DNA from: Candidatus Iainarchaeum sp.
GTDB lineage: Archaea > B1Sed10-29
Length of the DNA: 7,063 bases
Direction of reading: 5' to 3'
NCBI GenBank assembly: GCA_003553825.1
Contig: PWFL01000051.1
Coordinates: forward strand, 1-7,063
Both the position numbers and the translations under genes were made by a program. Below, in pieces: positions 1 to 5,176 of this stretch. Positions within the stretch are counted from its first letter, which is position 1. Each line of letters begins with the position of its first letter. The notes below the pieces were generated by a model. That model did not search any database and had not been told where the DNA came from. It saw only the letters and a list, made by a program, of their open reading frames with translations.

Positions 1-321
1 AAAGGACACGGAATCTACCTAACCGGGTACCAACCCGAGGACACACCGGGAAGAAGACTGCTGGAGACCGGAAGGTTCAAACACGATAAGTACGATCTGG
101 ATCTATCAGAATTCGACATAGAGTTCTACGACTTCAGCGCACACAGCGACAAGCACAAGCTAAGAGAGTTCGTGGAGAAGATAGACCCGGAGCTAACATT
201 CGTTGTACACGGGGACGAAGAAAACTCGAAAGCACTTGAAGAATGGATAAGGGAAAACGTGGACACCGAAGTAGTTGTTCCCGAACTGAACGAAACCCAC
301 GACACCGAAGACTACTTATGA
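1..321 (+). CDS. Beta-CASP metallo-beta-lactamase RNase, C-terminal part (5' end outside window)
   Basis: The last 106 residues of a protein whose start lies left of the window, read in frame from base 1 to TGA at 319-321. Visible landmarks are GYQPEDTPGRRLLE near residues 10-23, FSAHSD at about 47-52 and VVHGDEEN at about 70-77. In beta-CASP nucleases of the CPSF73/RNase J superfamily, the SAH histidine and the later VHG(D/E) segment are beta-CASP motifs B and C, which help form the zinc site. The residues that discriminate subfamilies and the HxHxDH metal motif are upstream and unseen, so I cannot tell an aCPSF (KH-domain) type from a shorter exonuclease-like type. The expected role is cytosolic RNA 3'-end processing or 5'-3' trimming. 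The NMD3-like gene begins 13 bases after the stop, so the two are probably co-transcribed. The family call is firm and the exact member open. Confidence 0.88.
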   Translation, partial: KGHGIYLTGYQPEDTPGRRLLETGRFKHDKYDLDLSEFDIEFYDFSAHSDKHKLREFVEKIDPELTFVVHGDEENSKALEEWIRENVDTEVVVPELNETHDTEDYL

Positions 322-324
322 AAA

Positions 325-328
325 GAGG
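325..328 (+). promoter_or_regulatory. Ribosome binding site deciding the NMD3-like start
   Basis: GAGG at 325-328 lies 6 bases before ATG 335 but directly abuts the alternative ATG at 329. It therefore supports the downstream start, which also puts the first zinc-finger cysteine six residues from the N-terminus. Confidence 0.6.
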
Positions 329-334
329 ATGAAG

Positions 335-1060
335 ATGCCTGAAAAATTCTGCCCAAAATGCGGTGAAGAAGACACCAACTTCTACAAAGGAATCTGCCTG
401 GAATGCTACAAAGAAGAACACGAATTCACCAAAGCACCAGAAGAAGTAGAGATAACGGAATGCAGAGAATGCGGATACTGGAAAAACCACGACAAGTGGA
501 AAGAACCGGACAAAAAAATAATCAAGGACCTAGCACTAAAAAAGATGGATATAGATCTCAATAGAACAAATATCAATACTGAAATGGATGAAGATACTTT
601 AAAAGTAAAAGTAGAAGGAAAAGCGGACCCACAAGGAATGATACCAGTAGAAAAGGAACACGAAATAGATATAGATTTCAATGAAAAACTATGTACAGCG
701 TGTCTTAGAAGAAAGAACAAGGACTACAGAGTAAAGATACAGCTGAGAAAGAAACAAGAAGAACCCAGCAGAGGAAAAACAGAGGAAATACACGACCCGG
801 AAAAATTCAAAGACATAAAGAAACACATAGAGGAAACAACTTCAAAAGAAATGGATAGAGACCACAAAGCACTTGCATCCTGGAGAACAAAAAAAGAAAA
901 CGGATGGAACTACTACTACGGATACACCGAAATAGGTAAAAGAGTTCTGAATGAAGTTATAGAAGAATTTGGATTGACCTCGACAAAGAGCATTATAGAC
1001 GCGGGACAGGATCAAAGCGGGAAGAATAAGACAAGGAAAGTACACTGCATAAGAGCATGA
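335..1060 (+). CDS. NMD3-like ribosomal subunit maturation protein (short form)
   Basis: A 241-residue protein with four CxxC pairs at Cys6/Cys9, Cys21/Cys24, Cys43/Cys46 and Cys120/Cys123. This is the double zinc-finger pattern of the NMD3 N-terminus (CPKCG ... CLEC ... CREC ... CTAC). The C-terminal third (about 178-241) has the family's layout: a DxxxxYYY-like strand, a helix ending EEFGL, then a Ser-containing segment and a final TRKVHCIRA strand. Eukaryotic NMD3 is the 60S export and maturation adaptor. Archaeal homologues are thought to act on the large subunit without export. At 241 residues it is shorter than the archaeal NMD3 proteins I know (roughly 330-370), so later domains may be missing. 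I chose ATG 335 over ATG 329 because GAGG at 325-328 is 6 bases from 335 but touches 329. It lies 13 bases behind the RNase gene and is probably in the same transcript. Confidence 0.85.
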   Translation: MPEKFCPKCGEEDTNFYKGICLECYKEEHEFTKAPEEVEITECRECGYWKNHDKWKEPDKKIIKDLALKKMDIDLNRTNINTEMDEDTLKVKVEGKADPQGMIPVEKEHEIDIDFNEKLCTACLRRKNKDYRVKIQLRKKQEEPSRGKTEEIHDPEKFKDIKKHIEETTSKEMDRDHKALASWRTKKENGWNYYYGYTEIGKRVLNEVIEEFGLTSTKSIIDAGQDQSGKNKTRKVHCIRA

Positions 1061-1089
1061 AGAACATCAAATAGCTCTTAACATTTTTA

Positions 1090-1101
1090 TGAAAATTTTC
1101 A
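1090..1101. repeat. 12-bp perfect palindrome, possible operator
   Basis: TGAAAATTTTCA reads the same on both strands. It lies in the only sizeable + strand intergenic gap, about 18 bases before the TATA-like TTTATATT. A dimeric regulator could bind here. A chance AT-rich palindrome is an equally fair reading in such AT-rich DNA. Confidence 0.3.
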
Positions 1102-1118
1102 CTTCAACCATAAATTGA

Positions 1119-1126
1119 TTTATATT
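1119..1126 (+). promoter_or_regulatory. Candidate TATA box for the small gene at 1157
   Basis: TTTATATT lies 30 bases before the ATG at 1157. Archaeal initiation about 25 bases downstream of the box would start transcription near 1145-1149, barely ahead of or within the ribosome binding site. An alternative box around CATAAATT (1110-1117) would allow a slightly longer leader. No clear BRE is visible. Confidence 0.35.
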
Positions 1127-1145
1127 CCGAAATACAAATATTACC

Positions 1146-1151
1146 GAGGTG
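1146..1151 (+). promoter_or_regulatory. Ribosome binding site for the gene at 1157
   Basis: GAGGTG, a strong match to the archaeal anti-Shine-Dalgarno, ends 5 bases before ATG 1157. This rules out the in-frame ATG at 1115 as the main start. The site sits in the loop of a possible 6-bp all-A/T hairpin, ATATTA (1138-1143) with TAATAT (1153-1158). Confidence 0.7.
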
Positions 1152-1156
1152 TTAAT

Positions 1157-1429
1157 ATGAGAATAGCTGCTCAGTTCCCGCATTTCTGGGAAGATAAAGA
1201 AGGTAAGAGCCACAGGAACATGCTTCAACTAGAAGTTGAAGAGCCTGAAATGGATGGAAACTACCCTGGAGACGGGTCAATAATGATAAGACTGCAGGGA
1301 GAAGATGATCAAAAGGCATTCAAGCTAACTCCGAAGGAAGCGCTTACAGTTGGAGAAGAGCTAAGAGAATTATCTAAAGAAATACTAGCGAAGAAAAGAG
1401 ATCTCTGGAAAAAGAAGAACAAGGGCTAA
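1157..1429 (+). CDS. Small protein of unknown function (90 aa)
   Basis: I do not recognise this family. The 90-residue soluble protein has a predicted strand-rich first half (MRIAAQFPHFW, MLQLEVEE, SIMIRLQGED), then FKLTPKEALTVGEELRELSKEIL, which looks like a strand, a turn and a long amphipathic helix. The tail is very basic (KKRDLWKKKNKG). There is no signal peptide or membrane segment and no obvious catalytic motif. The start at 1157 follows from GAGGTG 5 bases upstream; a longer reading from 1115 would translate through the candidate TATA box and the ribosome binding site. It likely has its own promoter. Its TAA stop shares bases 1427-1428 with the stop codon of the opposing operon. The basic tail would allow RNA or ribosome contact, which is speculation. 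Confidence 0.75.
   Translation: MRIAAQFPHFWEDKEGKSHRNMLQLEVEEPEMDGNYPGDGSIMIRLQGEDDQKAFKLTPKEALTVGEELRELSKEILAKKRDLWKKKNKG
1407..1423 (-). terminator. Candidate pyrimidine-tract terminator of the long - strand operon
   Basis: On the - strand, CTTGTTCTTCTTTTTCC follows the last operon stop codon by 3 bases. It lies opposite the Lys/Glu-rich 3' end of the + strand gene. Archaeal transcription often ends at T-rich tracts without a hairpin. There is no intergenic space here, so the signal would have to lie in the opposing coding region. Confidence 0.3.
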
Positions 1430-1587
1430 TCCAGTAACTTATTTCTTATTTCATTATATCTTTCCAGAACTTCCTCAGGATCCTTGTCGTACTTCAAGGA
1501 AAGCTCAGTCAATCTAACAGAAGTAGGGTTGAGAGCCTTGTAGACCAGTTCAACCAGTTCCTGGTCAATCTCGTGTTTTAAGTTCAC
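1426..1587 (-). CDS. Very small helical protein, last gene of the operon (53 aa from GTG)
   Basis: The function is not recognised. The product looks all-helical: NLKHEIDQELVELVYKALN, then LTELSLKYDKDPEEVLERYNEIRNKLL, the second half resembling a small HTH-like or helical-hairpin unit. I prefer GTG at 1587 because AGGAGAT (1594-1600) lies 6 bases upstream and the gap to the previous stop becomes 25 bases. Alternatives in the same frame are ATG 1626 and TTG 1629, which overlap the previous gene by 14-17 bases and have poor ribosome binding sites, giving 66-67 residues. A GGAGGT at 1618-1623 lies 7 bases ahead of an in-frame ATT, which could be coincidence. The TAG stop (1426-1428) overlaps the TAA of the convergent gene. 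The reading frame is believable from its codon pattern and operon position; the start is not settled. Confidence 0.6.
   Translation of the reverse strand: MNLKHEIDQELVELVYKALNPTSVRLTELSLKYDKDPEEVLERYNEIRNKLLD
1438..1463 (+). terminator. Candidate T-rich terminator for the + strand genes
   Basis: The + strand run starting CTTATTTCTTATTTCATTA begins about 8 bases after TAA 1427-1429 and lies within the opposing gene. It resembles archaeal hairpin-free T-rich terminators. It is also just the complement of an A-rich coding stretch, so confidence is low. Confidence 0.3.
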
Positions 1588-1612
1588 GTCAAAATCTCCT
1601 GAACCAATAATT

Positions 1613-2080
1613 CTAAAGACCTCCATCAATCTTTATGGATATTCTTTCAGTGAATTCTTCCTGTGTAGTGATCGCGCTTACCTCTATTGCGTAGGTGCTT
1701 CCTCTAGTAACGTTCTTCAGGTTAACCGGGAATCTGAACTGTCTTAGTTGTCCAGCTCCTACTCTTGATTCTATTTTTTCACTTTCTCCGATTATCTCTA
1801 TTTTTTCTTTAGATATTGGTTCAACCTGGATTTTTACTTCTTCCACGTCTTCTCTGAGAGTGTTTCTGTATTCTACTATTAGGTTAACCTCTTGGTTGGG
1901 TTCTACTGGTTGTTCTTCCTCCAGGTATAGTGTTAGTGCTCCCGGTCCGGTTAGGGTGGGTAGGAAAAAATATAGAGTTATTACAGCTATGATTATGATT
2001 GCTGCTATTCCTCCGATTAGTTTTGGTTTTTTTAATTTTTCGAATTTACTTTCCTGGCTCGGTTGCCCGCCTAGATCCAT
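1613..2080 (-). CDS. Single-pass membrane protein with extracytoplasmic beta-sandwich-like domain
   Basis: 155 residues. A polar, basic N-terminus (KFEKLKKPK at 12-20) precedes one strong hydrophobic segment at about 21-41 (IGGIAAIIIIAVITLYFFL). The remaining ~115 residues are strand-rich. Positive charge before the segment implies N-terminus inside and C-terminus outside. The outer part has the look of CARDB/APHP-type Ig-like domains: PVEPNQEVNLIVEYRN (58-73), EVKIQVEPI, GAGQLRQFRFPV (108-119), then AIEVSAI and ISIKI strands. That similarity is by eye. One N-glycosylation sequon (NVT at 123) is present. It starts 5 bases after the DUF357 stop with context GATAAAAATG, so it is probably translated by coupling. 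Substrate and partners are unknown; it could be an S-layer or pilus-type accessory protein. Confidence 0.78.
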   Translation of the reverse strand: MDLGGQPSQESKFEKLKKPKLIGGIAAIIIIAVITLYFFLPTLTGPGALTLYLEEEQPVEPNQEVNLIVEYRNTLREDVEEVKIQVEPISKEKIEIIGESEKIESRVGAGQLRQFRFPVNLKNVTRGSTYAIEVSAITTQEEFTERISIKIDGGL

Positions 2081-2085
2081 TTTTA

Positions 2086-2370
2086 TCAGTTTTCGTTTTT
2101 ATCCTCTTCCGGGTTTAATAAGTAGTTTGGTGTTTTTATGTGTTTTGATAGTACCCCTGCATCGAGTATTCCGTGTGCGTATGAAACTGCTTCCAACGCG
2201 GTTTCTTTATCTCCTTTGGATTTGTAGTGTTGTGCGTCTTTGTAGTAGTCTTCTACGAATTTTAATAGTTTTTCTCCCTTTTCATCGATTGGTTTGGATT
2301 TTTTAAGGGCTTTTTCAGTTATCTTCATGCATTTTTCCAGCTTGTCTTGATTTTCAGTTATTTTGATCAC
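2086..2370 (-). CDS. DUF357 family protein
   Basis: A small, helical, cytosolic protein of up to 94 residues. The diagnostic stretch is YYKDAQHYKSKGDKETALEA followed by SYAHGILDAGVL (about residues 42-74), the conserved core of DUF357 (Pfam PF04010), known to me only from archaea; its function is undetermined. The charged tail (NPEEDKNEN) looks disordered. The frame opens at GTG 2370, but that codon lies inside a near-perfect Shine-Dalgarno (AAGGTGATC, 2365-2373), so a ribosome bound there would start lower. The codon at the operon's usual distance is ATA 2359-2361 (context GATCAAAATA). The first ATG is residue 15 at 2328, which would cut the first helix short and has a weak site. The gene overlaps the dphB end and is followed 5 bases later by a membrane protein. 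Confidence 0.85.
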   Translation of the reverse strand: MIKITENQDKLEKCMKITEKALKKSKPIDEKGEKLLKFVEDYYKDAQHYKSKGDKETALEAVSYAHGILDAGVLSKHIKTPNYLLNPEEDKNEN

Positions 2371-3136
2371 CTTTGTTGACTTTGAATTGCTGTAGGTATT
2401 CTTCTTCGAGTGGGTGGAGTTCTCCTGGTATTATTAGGCTGGCTGGTGGATCGATTTCTGTTTCTTTTCCCATTTCTTTTGCTTTCCCGTATTTTATTTC
2501 TCGTTTTGGTGATCCTAGTTTGGAGCCTATGATCACTTTGGTTTCTTCCGTGAATACTTCTTGTTGTTCCTGTTTCTCTATTTCTAGGAGTGTTCTTATT
2601 GCTTCCTGTGGTGATAGGTATTTGTCCTTGGTTTTTTCCAGGTCAAGGAGCAGTAGTGTGTGCAGTCCTCTTTCCTTGTTTTGTTTTATTGTTTGGTAGA
2701 AGCTCTTTGGCTCGTAGTTTGGTTTCCAGAATGTTACTGTTGCGGTCTTTCCGAATTTGTATATCTGTAGGCCGGTTTCTGTTACCGCGTTGTAGATGCT
2801 GGAGTTGTGTATTATTTCTGTTTTTATGTTTTGTTTTTTTGCTCTTAGGATTATGTCGGTGTGTGTGGTGGCTATTAGAGGATCTCCGGGTACTAGGAGT
2901 GCTACGTGGTTTGATTTCGCGTTCAGGAGTATTTTTCCGCCTTCTATGAATTTTCTGTTGGCTAGCTGTATTTTTTTATCTGTTTCTTGTTCTAGTTTTT
3001 GTTTTGTGGTGCCTGGTAGTTTGCTGGTGTAGTTTTCCAGGTATACTACGTCGGCTTTTTCTATTTCTTCTAGTGCTCTTTGTGTTATGTCCTTTTCGTT
3101 CCATAGTCCTAGTCCTATGAGGCTTAGTTTTTTCAT
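2354..3136 (-). CDS. dphB: Diphthine synthase
   Basis: 260 residues, the normal family length. This SAM-dependent methyltransferase trimethylates the modified histidine of archaeal elongation factor 2 during diphthamide synthesis. Motifs in order: GLGLWNEKDIT (8-18), the N-terminal SAM-binding loop; YLENYTSKLPG (32-42); LVPGDPLIATTHTDI (81-95), the classic GDPxxATTH signature; HNSSIYNAVTETGLQIYKFG (110-129); VIIGSKLGSP (201-210); and PASLIIPGELHPLEEEYL (231-248). All expected motifs are present and there is no sign of decay. The start at 3136 is set by an ATGA overlap with the stop of the upstream DHH gene and by context GATCAAAATG. Its last codons contain the ribosome binding site for the DUF357 gene. 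The product acts in the cytosol on aEF2; genes for the earlier diphthamide steps are not in this window. Confidence 0.96.
   Translation of the reverse strand: MKKLSLIGLGLWNEKDITQRALEEIEKADVVYLENYTSKLPGTTKQKLEQETDKKIQLANRKFIEGGKILLNAKSNHVALLVPGDPLIATTHTDIILRAKKQNIKTEIIHNSSIYNAVTETGLQIYKFGKTATVTFWKPNYEPKSFYQTIKQNKERGLHTLLLLDLEKTKDKYLSPQEAIRTLLEIEKQEQQEVFTEETKVIIGSKLGSPKREIKYGKAKEMGKETEIDPPASLIIPGELHPLEEEYLQQFKVNKGDQNN
2365..2373 (-). promoter_or_regulatory. Strong Shine-Dalgarno inside the dphB 3' end, for the DUF357 gene
   Basis: The - strand AAGGTGATC is complementary to the archaeal 16S tail. It is followed by AAA and then ATA, where four other genes of the operon have the same GATN-AAA spacing followed by ATG. 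It contains the GTG (2368-2370) that an ORF caller would choose. Confidence 0.6.
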
Positions 3137-4260
3137 TTTGATCGTCTTTGTTTTTTGAGTTCTTTTTTAAGGTTTTTTATGAATTCTTGGTAGTGTTGTT
3201 TGTTTATTGCTGCTCCTGCTGCGTGTGGGTGGCCTCCTCCTTCCCCGTTTATTCCTTCGCATGCTTTTGGAACTGCTTTGCTCAGGTCTGCTCGGCTGGA
3301 TCTTAGGCTAAGAAGACATTTTTCATGATTCTCCATCTTTACTGCTATTACGTATTCTGGGTATTTCAATCGTAGTTGATCGGCTATTTCACTTTTTATC
3401 CTTAATTTGGATTCTATTGGTACTGTAACTAGTTTGGCTTCTTCGTGTACTTCTAGATCTGGGTTCTTTTTAGTTTGTTTAATCTTTTGTTTTTCCGCCT
3501 TTTCTTTGATTTTGTAAAGCTCGAGTGTTCTCCCGTACTTTTCTTCTTGGATTAGTACTGGGTTTTCTTTTTCTATGCTCTCTTTAATGTATTTGTGTAC
3601 TCGGGGTGCTAGTTCTTTCTTGAGGTAGGGTGCTAGTAGGACTGAGGATATTTCGTGTAGTGATCTGTTCATTCTTCCGTTCGGGATGTAGAGTTCTTTT
3701 TCTTCGTTTGTTAAGTCTAGTAGTGGTATGCTTTGTTTTATTCTGGTGTCGGAGTGTGCTCCTATTATTGCCCAGGGTTTTGTGTTTTTTTCTCCATTCA
3801 TCTGTTGGTATAGTAGGTGGCATAGTACTGATGCTGCTGGTGGGGTTCCTTGTTTTTGGGGGTTAACGTAGGTGTGTTTTTCAGTGTCTTCTTTTGCTTC
3901 TGATGGTTCTTTACAGGGGTGGTGGTCTATGGTAAGTGTTTTAGCTCCTTGTTGGTTTATTTTTCCGTAGGTTTGTTCTCTATTTGGTGTGTAATCAAGG
4001 AGTATAATGGTGTTGGATCCGTGTTTATGGATTTGTTTTAGTATCTTTTCTTCGGCTTCTTTTCCCCTTGATTGTATGAATTTATGGTTTGTTCTTTCTT
4101 TGTTTTTTTCTTGTAGTAGTTTTGTGATTATTGCGGAGCTTATTATCCCGTCTCCATCTGAGTGGGCTATTATGAGTAGGTTGGAATCTGTTTCTATACT
4201 GTTTATGAATTTTTGTGCTTTTTGGAGTTCTTCTTCTATGTATTGCTTCTTTTTGTTCAT
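3133..4260 (-). CDS. DHH/DHHA1 family phosphoesterase (RecJ-like or NrnA-like)
   Basis: 375 residues from ATG 4260. Catalytic DHH motifs are all visible: IIAHSDGDGIISSAII around 30-45 (motif I; metal ligands His/Asp in HSDGDG at 33-38), ILLDYTPN at 86-93 (motif II Asp89), TIDHHPC at 110-116 (motif III, the DHH itself) and GAHSDT at 167-172 (motif IV). The C-terminal DHHA1 substrate domain ends in GGGHPHAAGA at 341-350. Such Mn2+-dependent enzymes cleave single-stranded DNA or RNA from the 5' end (RecJ, archaeal GAN) or degrade nano-RNAs and pAp (NrnA). At 375 residues it is shorter than RecJ/GAN and slightly longer than NrnA, so I leave the subfamily open. The basic stretch at about 250-268 may bind nucleic acid. 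ATG 4260 is preferred over 4278 because GGAG lies 5 bases upstream and it makes an ATGA overlap with the preceding gene. It overlaps dphB in the same way. Confidence 0.93.
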   Translation of the reverse strand: MNKKKQYIEEELQKAQKFINSIETDSNLLIIAHSDGDGIISSAIITKLLQEKNKERTNHKFIQSRGKEAEEKILKQIHKHGSNTIILLDYTPNREQTYGKINQQGAKTLTIDHHPCKEPSEAKEDTEKHTYVNPQKQGTPPAASVLCHLLYQQMNGEKNTKPWAIIGAHSDTRIKQSIPLLDLTNEEKELYIPNGRMNRSLHEISSVLLAPYLKKELAPRVHKYIKESIEKENPVLIQEEKYGRTLELYKIKEKAEKQKIKQTKKNPDLEVHEEAKLVTVPIESKLRIKSEIADQLRLKYPEYVIAVKMENHEKCLLSLRSSRADLSKAVPKACEGINGEGGGHPHAAGAAINKQHYQEFIKNLKKELKKQRRSK

Positions 4261-4682
4261 TTTTTCTCCTTTCCCCATTCTTTGTCCACTGGTTCGGGTA
4301 TTTTTTCAAACGTGTCTTTGAGTTTCTCTATTTCTTCTTCTATTTTTTTCCTCTTTCCTTCAAGGCTTTCTTCCTGTTCAATGAGGGTATCTACTTTCTT
4401 TTTGAGTCTTTCTTTGGATTCCTTTGGGAGTTTTAATCTTTCTTCGTATAGTCGGTGGATGAAGTCGTCCAGTGCTTTTTGATCGTATTTTTTTGCTTCT
4501 TCTTTTCTTCTTTTAGTTATTGATTCTTTTTGTCTTTTGAGACCTTCTGATACTGATTTCAGGCCTCTTAGTAGCTCTTTTCTTTCTTGTTTTGGAGTCA
4601 TTTCTTTTCTTTTTCTCGATTGTTTGAGTGTTTCTCTTTTTAGTTTCTCTACGTCGAGTTTTTTCTTTTTTCTGTTAGCCAT
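4257..4682 (-). CDS. Lys/Glu-rich coiled-coil protein 1 (unknown function)
   Basis: 141 residues from ATG 4682, of which I count about 80 (57%) as Lys, Arg, Glu or Asp. The N-terminus is strongly basic (MANRKKKK). Long helices follow, separated by a less charged centre, KALDDFIHRLYEERLKLP at about 69-86, that could form a packed helix. The region from about 90 to 125 has heptad-like spacing typical of a coiled coil. The end, IPEPVDKEWGKEKK, is Pro-containing and probably extended. No signal peptide, membrane segment or enzyme motif is seen. I checked it against ribosomal protein S15, a common neighbour of archaeal RecJ-like genes, and it does not match. The start is set by GGAGAT (4687-4692) and context GATTAAAATG. 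Its stop overlaps the DHH start (ATGA), arguing for coupled expression. A structural or RNA-binding adaptor is possible but unproven. Confidence 0.75.
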   Translation of the reverse strand: MANRKKKKLDVEKLKRETLKQSRKRKEMTPKQERKELLRGLKSVSEGLKRQKESITKRRKEEAKKYDQKALDDFIHRLYEERLKLPKESKERLKKKVDTLIEQEESLEGKRKKIEEEIEKLKDTFEKIPEPVDKEWGKEKK

Positions 4683-4712
4683 TTTAATCTCCATCTAGCG
4701 GTTTATGTGTTT

Positions 4713-5156
4713 TTATTTCTTTTCGAAGTCTTCTTTCAGCTGTTCTTTTTTCCGTTTTTCTTTCACTTCTTTCAGGTCTTCTTTTAGTTCTCTGCGTTTC
4801 ATTTTTTCTAGTTTTTTCTCGATCTTTTCTTTCTCTTGTTTGGCTTCTTTTTTCAGTTTTTTTCTTGGTTTTTTCTTGCTGTCGTGGAATATCTTGTTCG
4901 TGTTTTCCACGATTTTTTCAAGTGTTTCTTTTCTTTTTCGAAGTTCTTTTTTAAGTTCTTTGTTTTCCTTGGTTTCTTTTTGAAGTTTTTTCATGTAGTC
5001 TTCCAGTTTCTCGATTTCAAGGTTTTCCGGTGCTAGTTTTTTGGAGTATTCTCTGTGTTCTTCGTATTTTTTCCTTCTTCTTTCTCTTTTTTCTTTTCTT
5101 AGTTCATCTATTCTTTTCCTCATTTTACTGTCCTTTTTCAAATTGTAAAGGTCCAT
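4713..5156 (-). CDS. Lys/Glu-rich coiled-coil protein 2 (unknown function)
   Basis: 147 residues from ATG 5156. By hand count about 95 (65%) are charged (45 Lys, 29 Glu, 14 Arg, 7 Asp), with very few aromatics. After a short MDLYNLKKDSK head, a dense basic block (RKEKRERRRKK, about 20-30) precedes a long predicted coiled coil from roughly 45 to 140. The coil is broken near residues 91-100 by a HDSKKKPRKK patch. The basic blocks could contact RNA or DNA. There is no secretion or membrane signal and no family I recognise. It sits directly between endA and coiled-coil protein 1, 20 bases after the endA stop and 30 bases before the next start. Context GATTAAAATG with AGGATGATT upstream picks ATG 5156 over the frame opening at 5165. 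The two coil proteins share composition but I see no convincing alignment, so duplication is possible but not shown. Confidence 0.75.
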   Translation of the reverse strand: MDLYNLKKDSKMRKRIDELRKEKRERRRKKYEEHREYSKKLAPENLEIEKLEDYMKKLQKETKENKELKKELRKRKETLEKIVENTNKIFHDSKKKPRKKLKKEAKQEKEKIEKKLEKMKRRELKEDLKEVKEKRKKEQLKEDFEKK

Positions 5157-5176
5157 TTTAATCATCCTATTATTTT

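Noticed and set aside
134..720. Two - strand frames opposite the RNase and NMD3-like genes
   Set aside because: Phe/Ser/Val-rich antisense translations of recognised + strand genes.
1115..1156. N-terminal extension of the 90-residue protein from ATG 1115
   Set aside because: It would put coding sequence over the TATA-like box and the GAGGTG site; the ATG at 1157 has the ribosome binding site.
2373..3032. Open frames on the + strand opposite dphB (about 78-119 codons)
   Set aside because: They are the mirror of a well-supported gene, with Cys/Ser/Leu/Phe/Val-rich products typical of antisense reading of A-rich coding DNA, and have no ribosome binding sites.
4257..4694. Coiled-coil protein 1 as ribosomal protein S15
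   Set aside because: S15 is a frequent neighbour of archaeal RecJ-like genes and is small and basic, but the S15 fold motifs and length pattern are absent. This protein is a Lys/Glu coil.
4700..5130. Repetitive TTTCTTTT tracts on the + strand as a simple-sequence repeat
   Set aside because: They are the complement of Lys/Glu codons (AAA, AAG, GAA) in the coiled-coil gene and show no fixed period.
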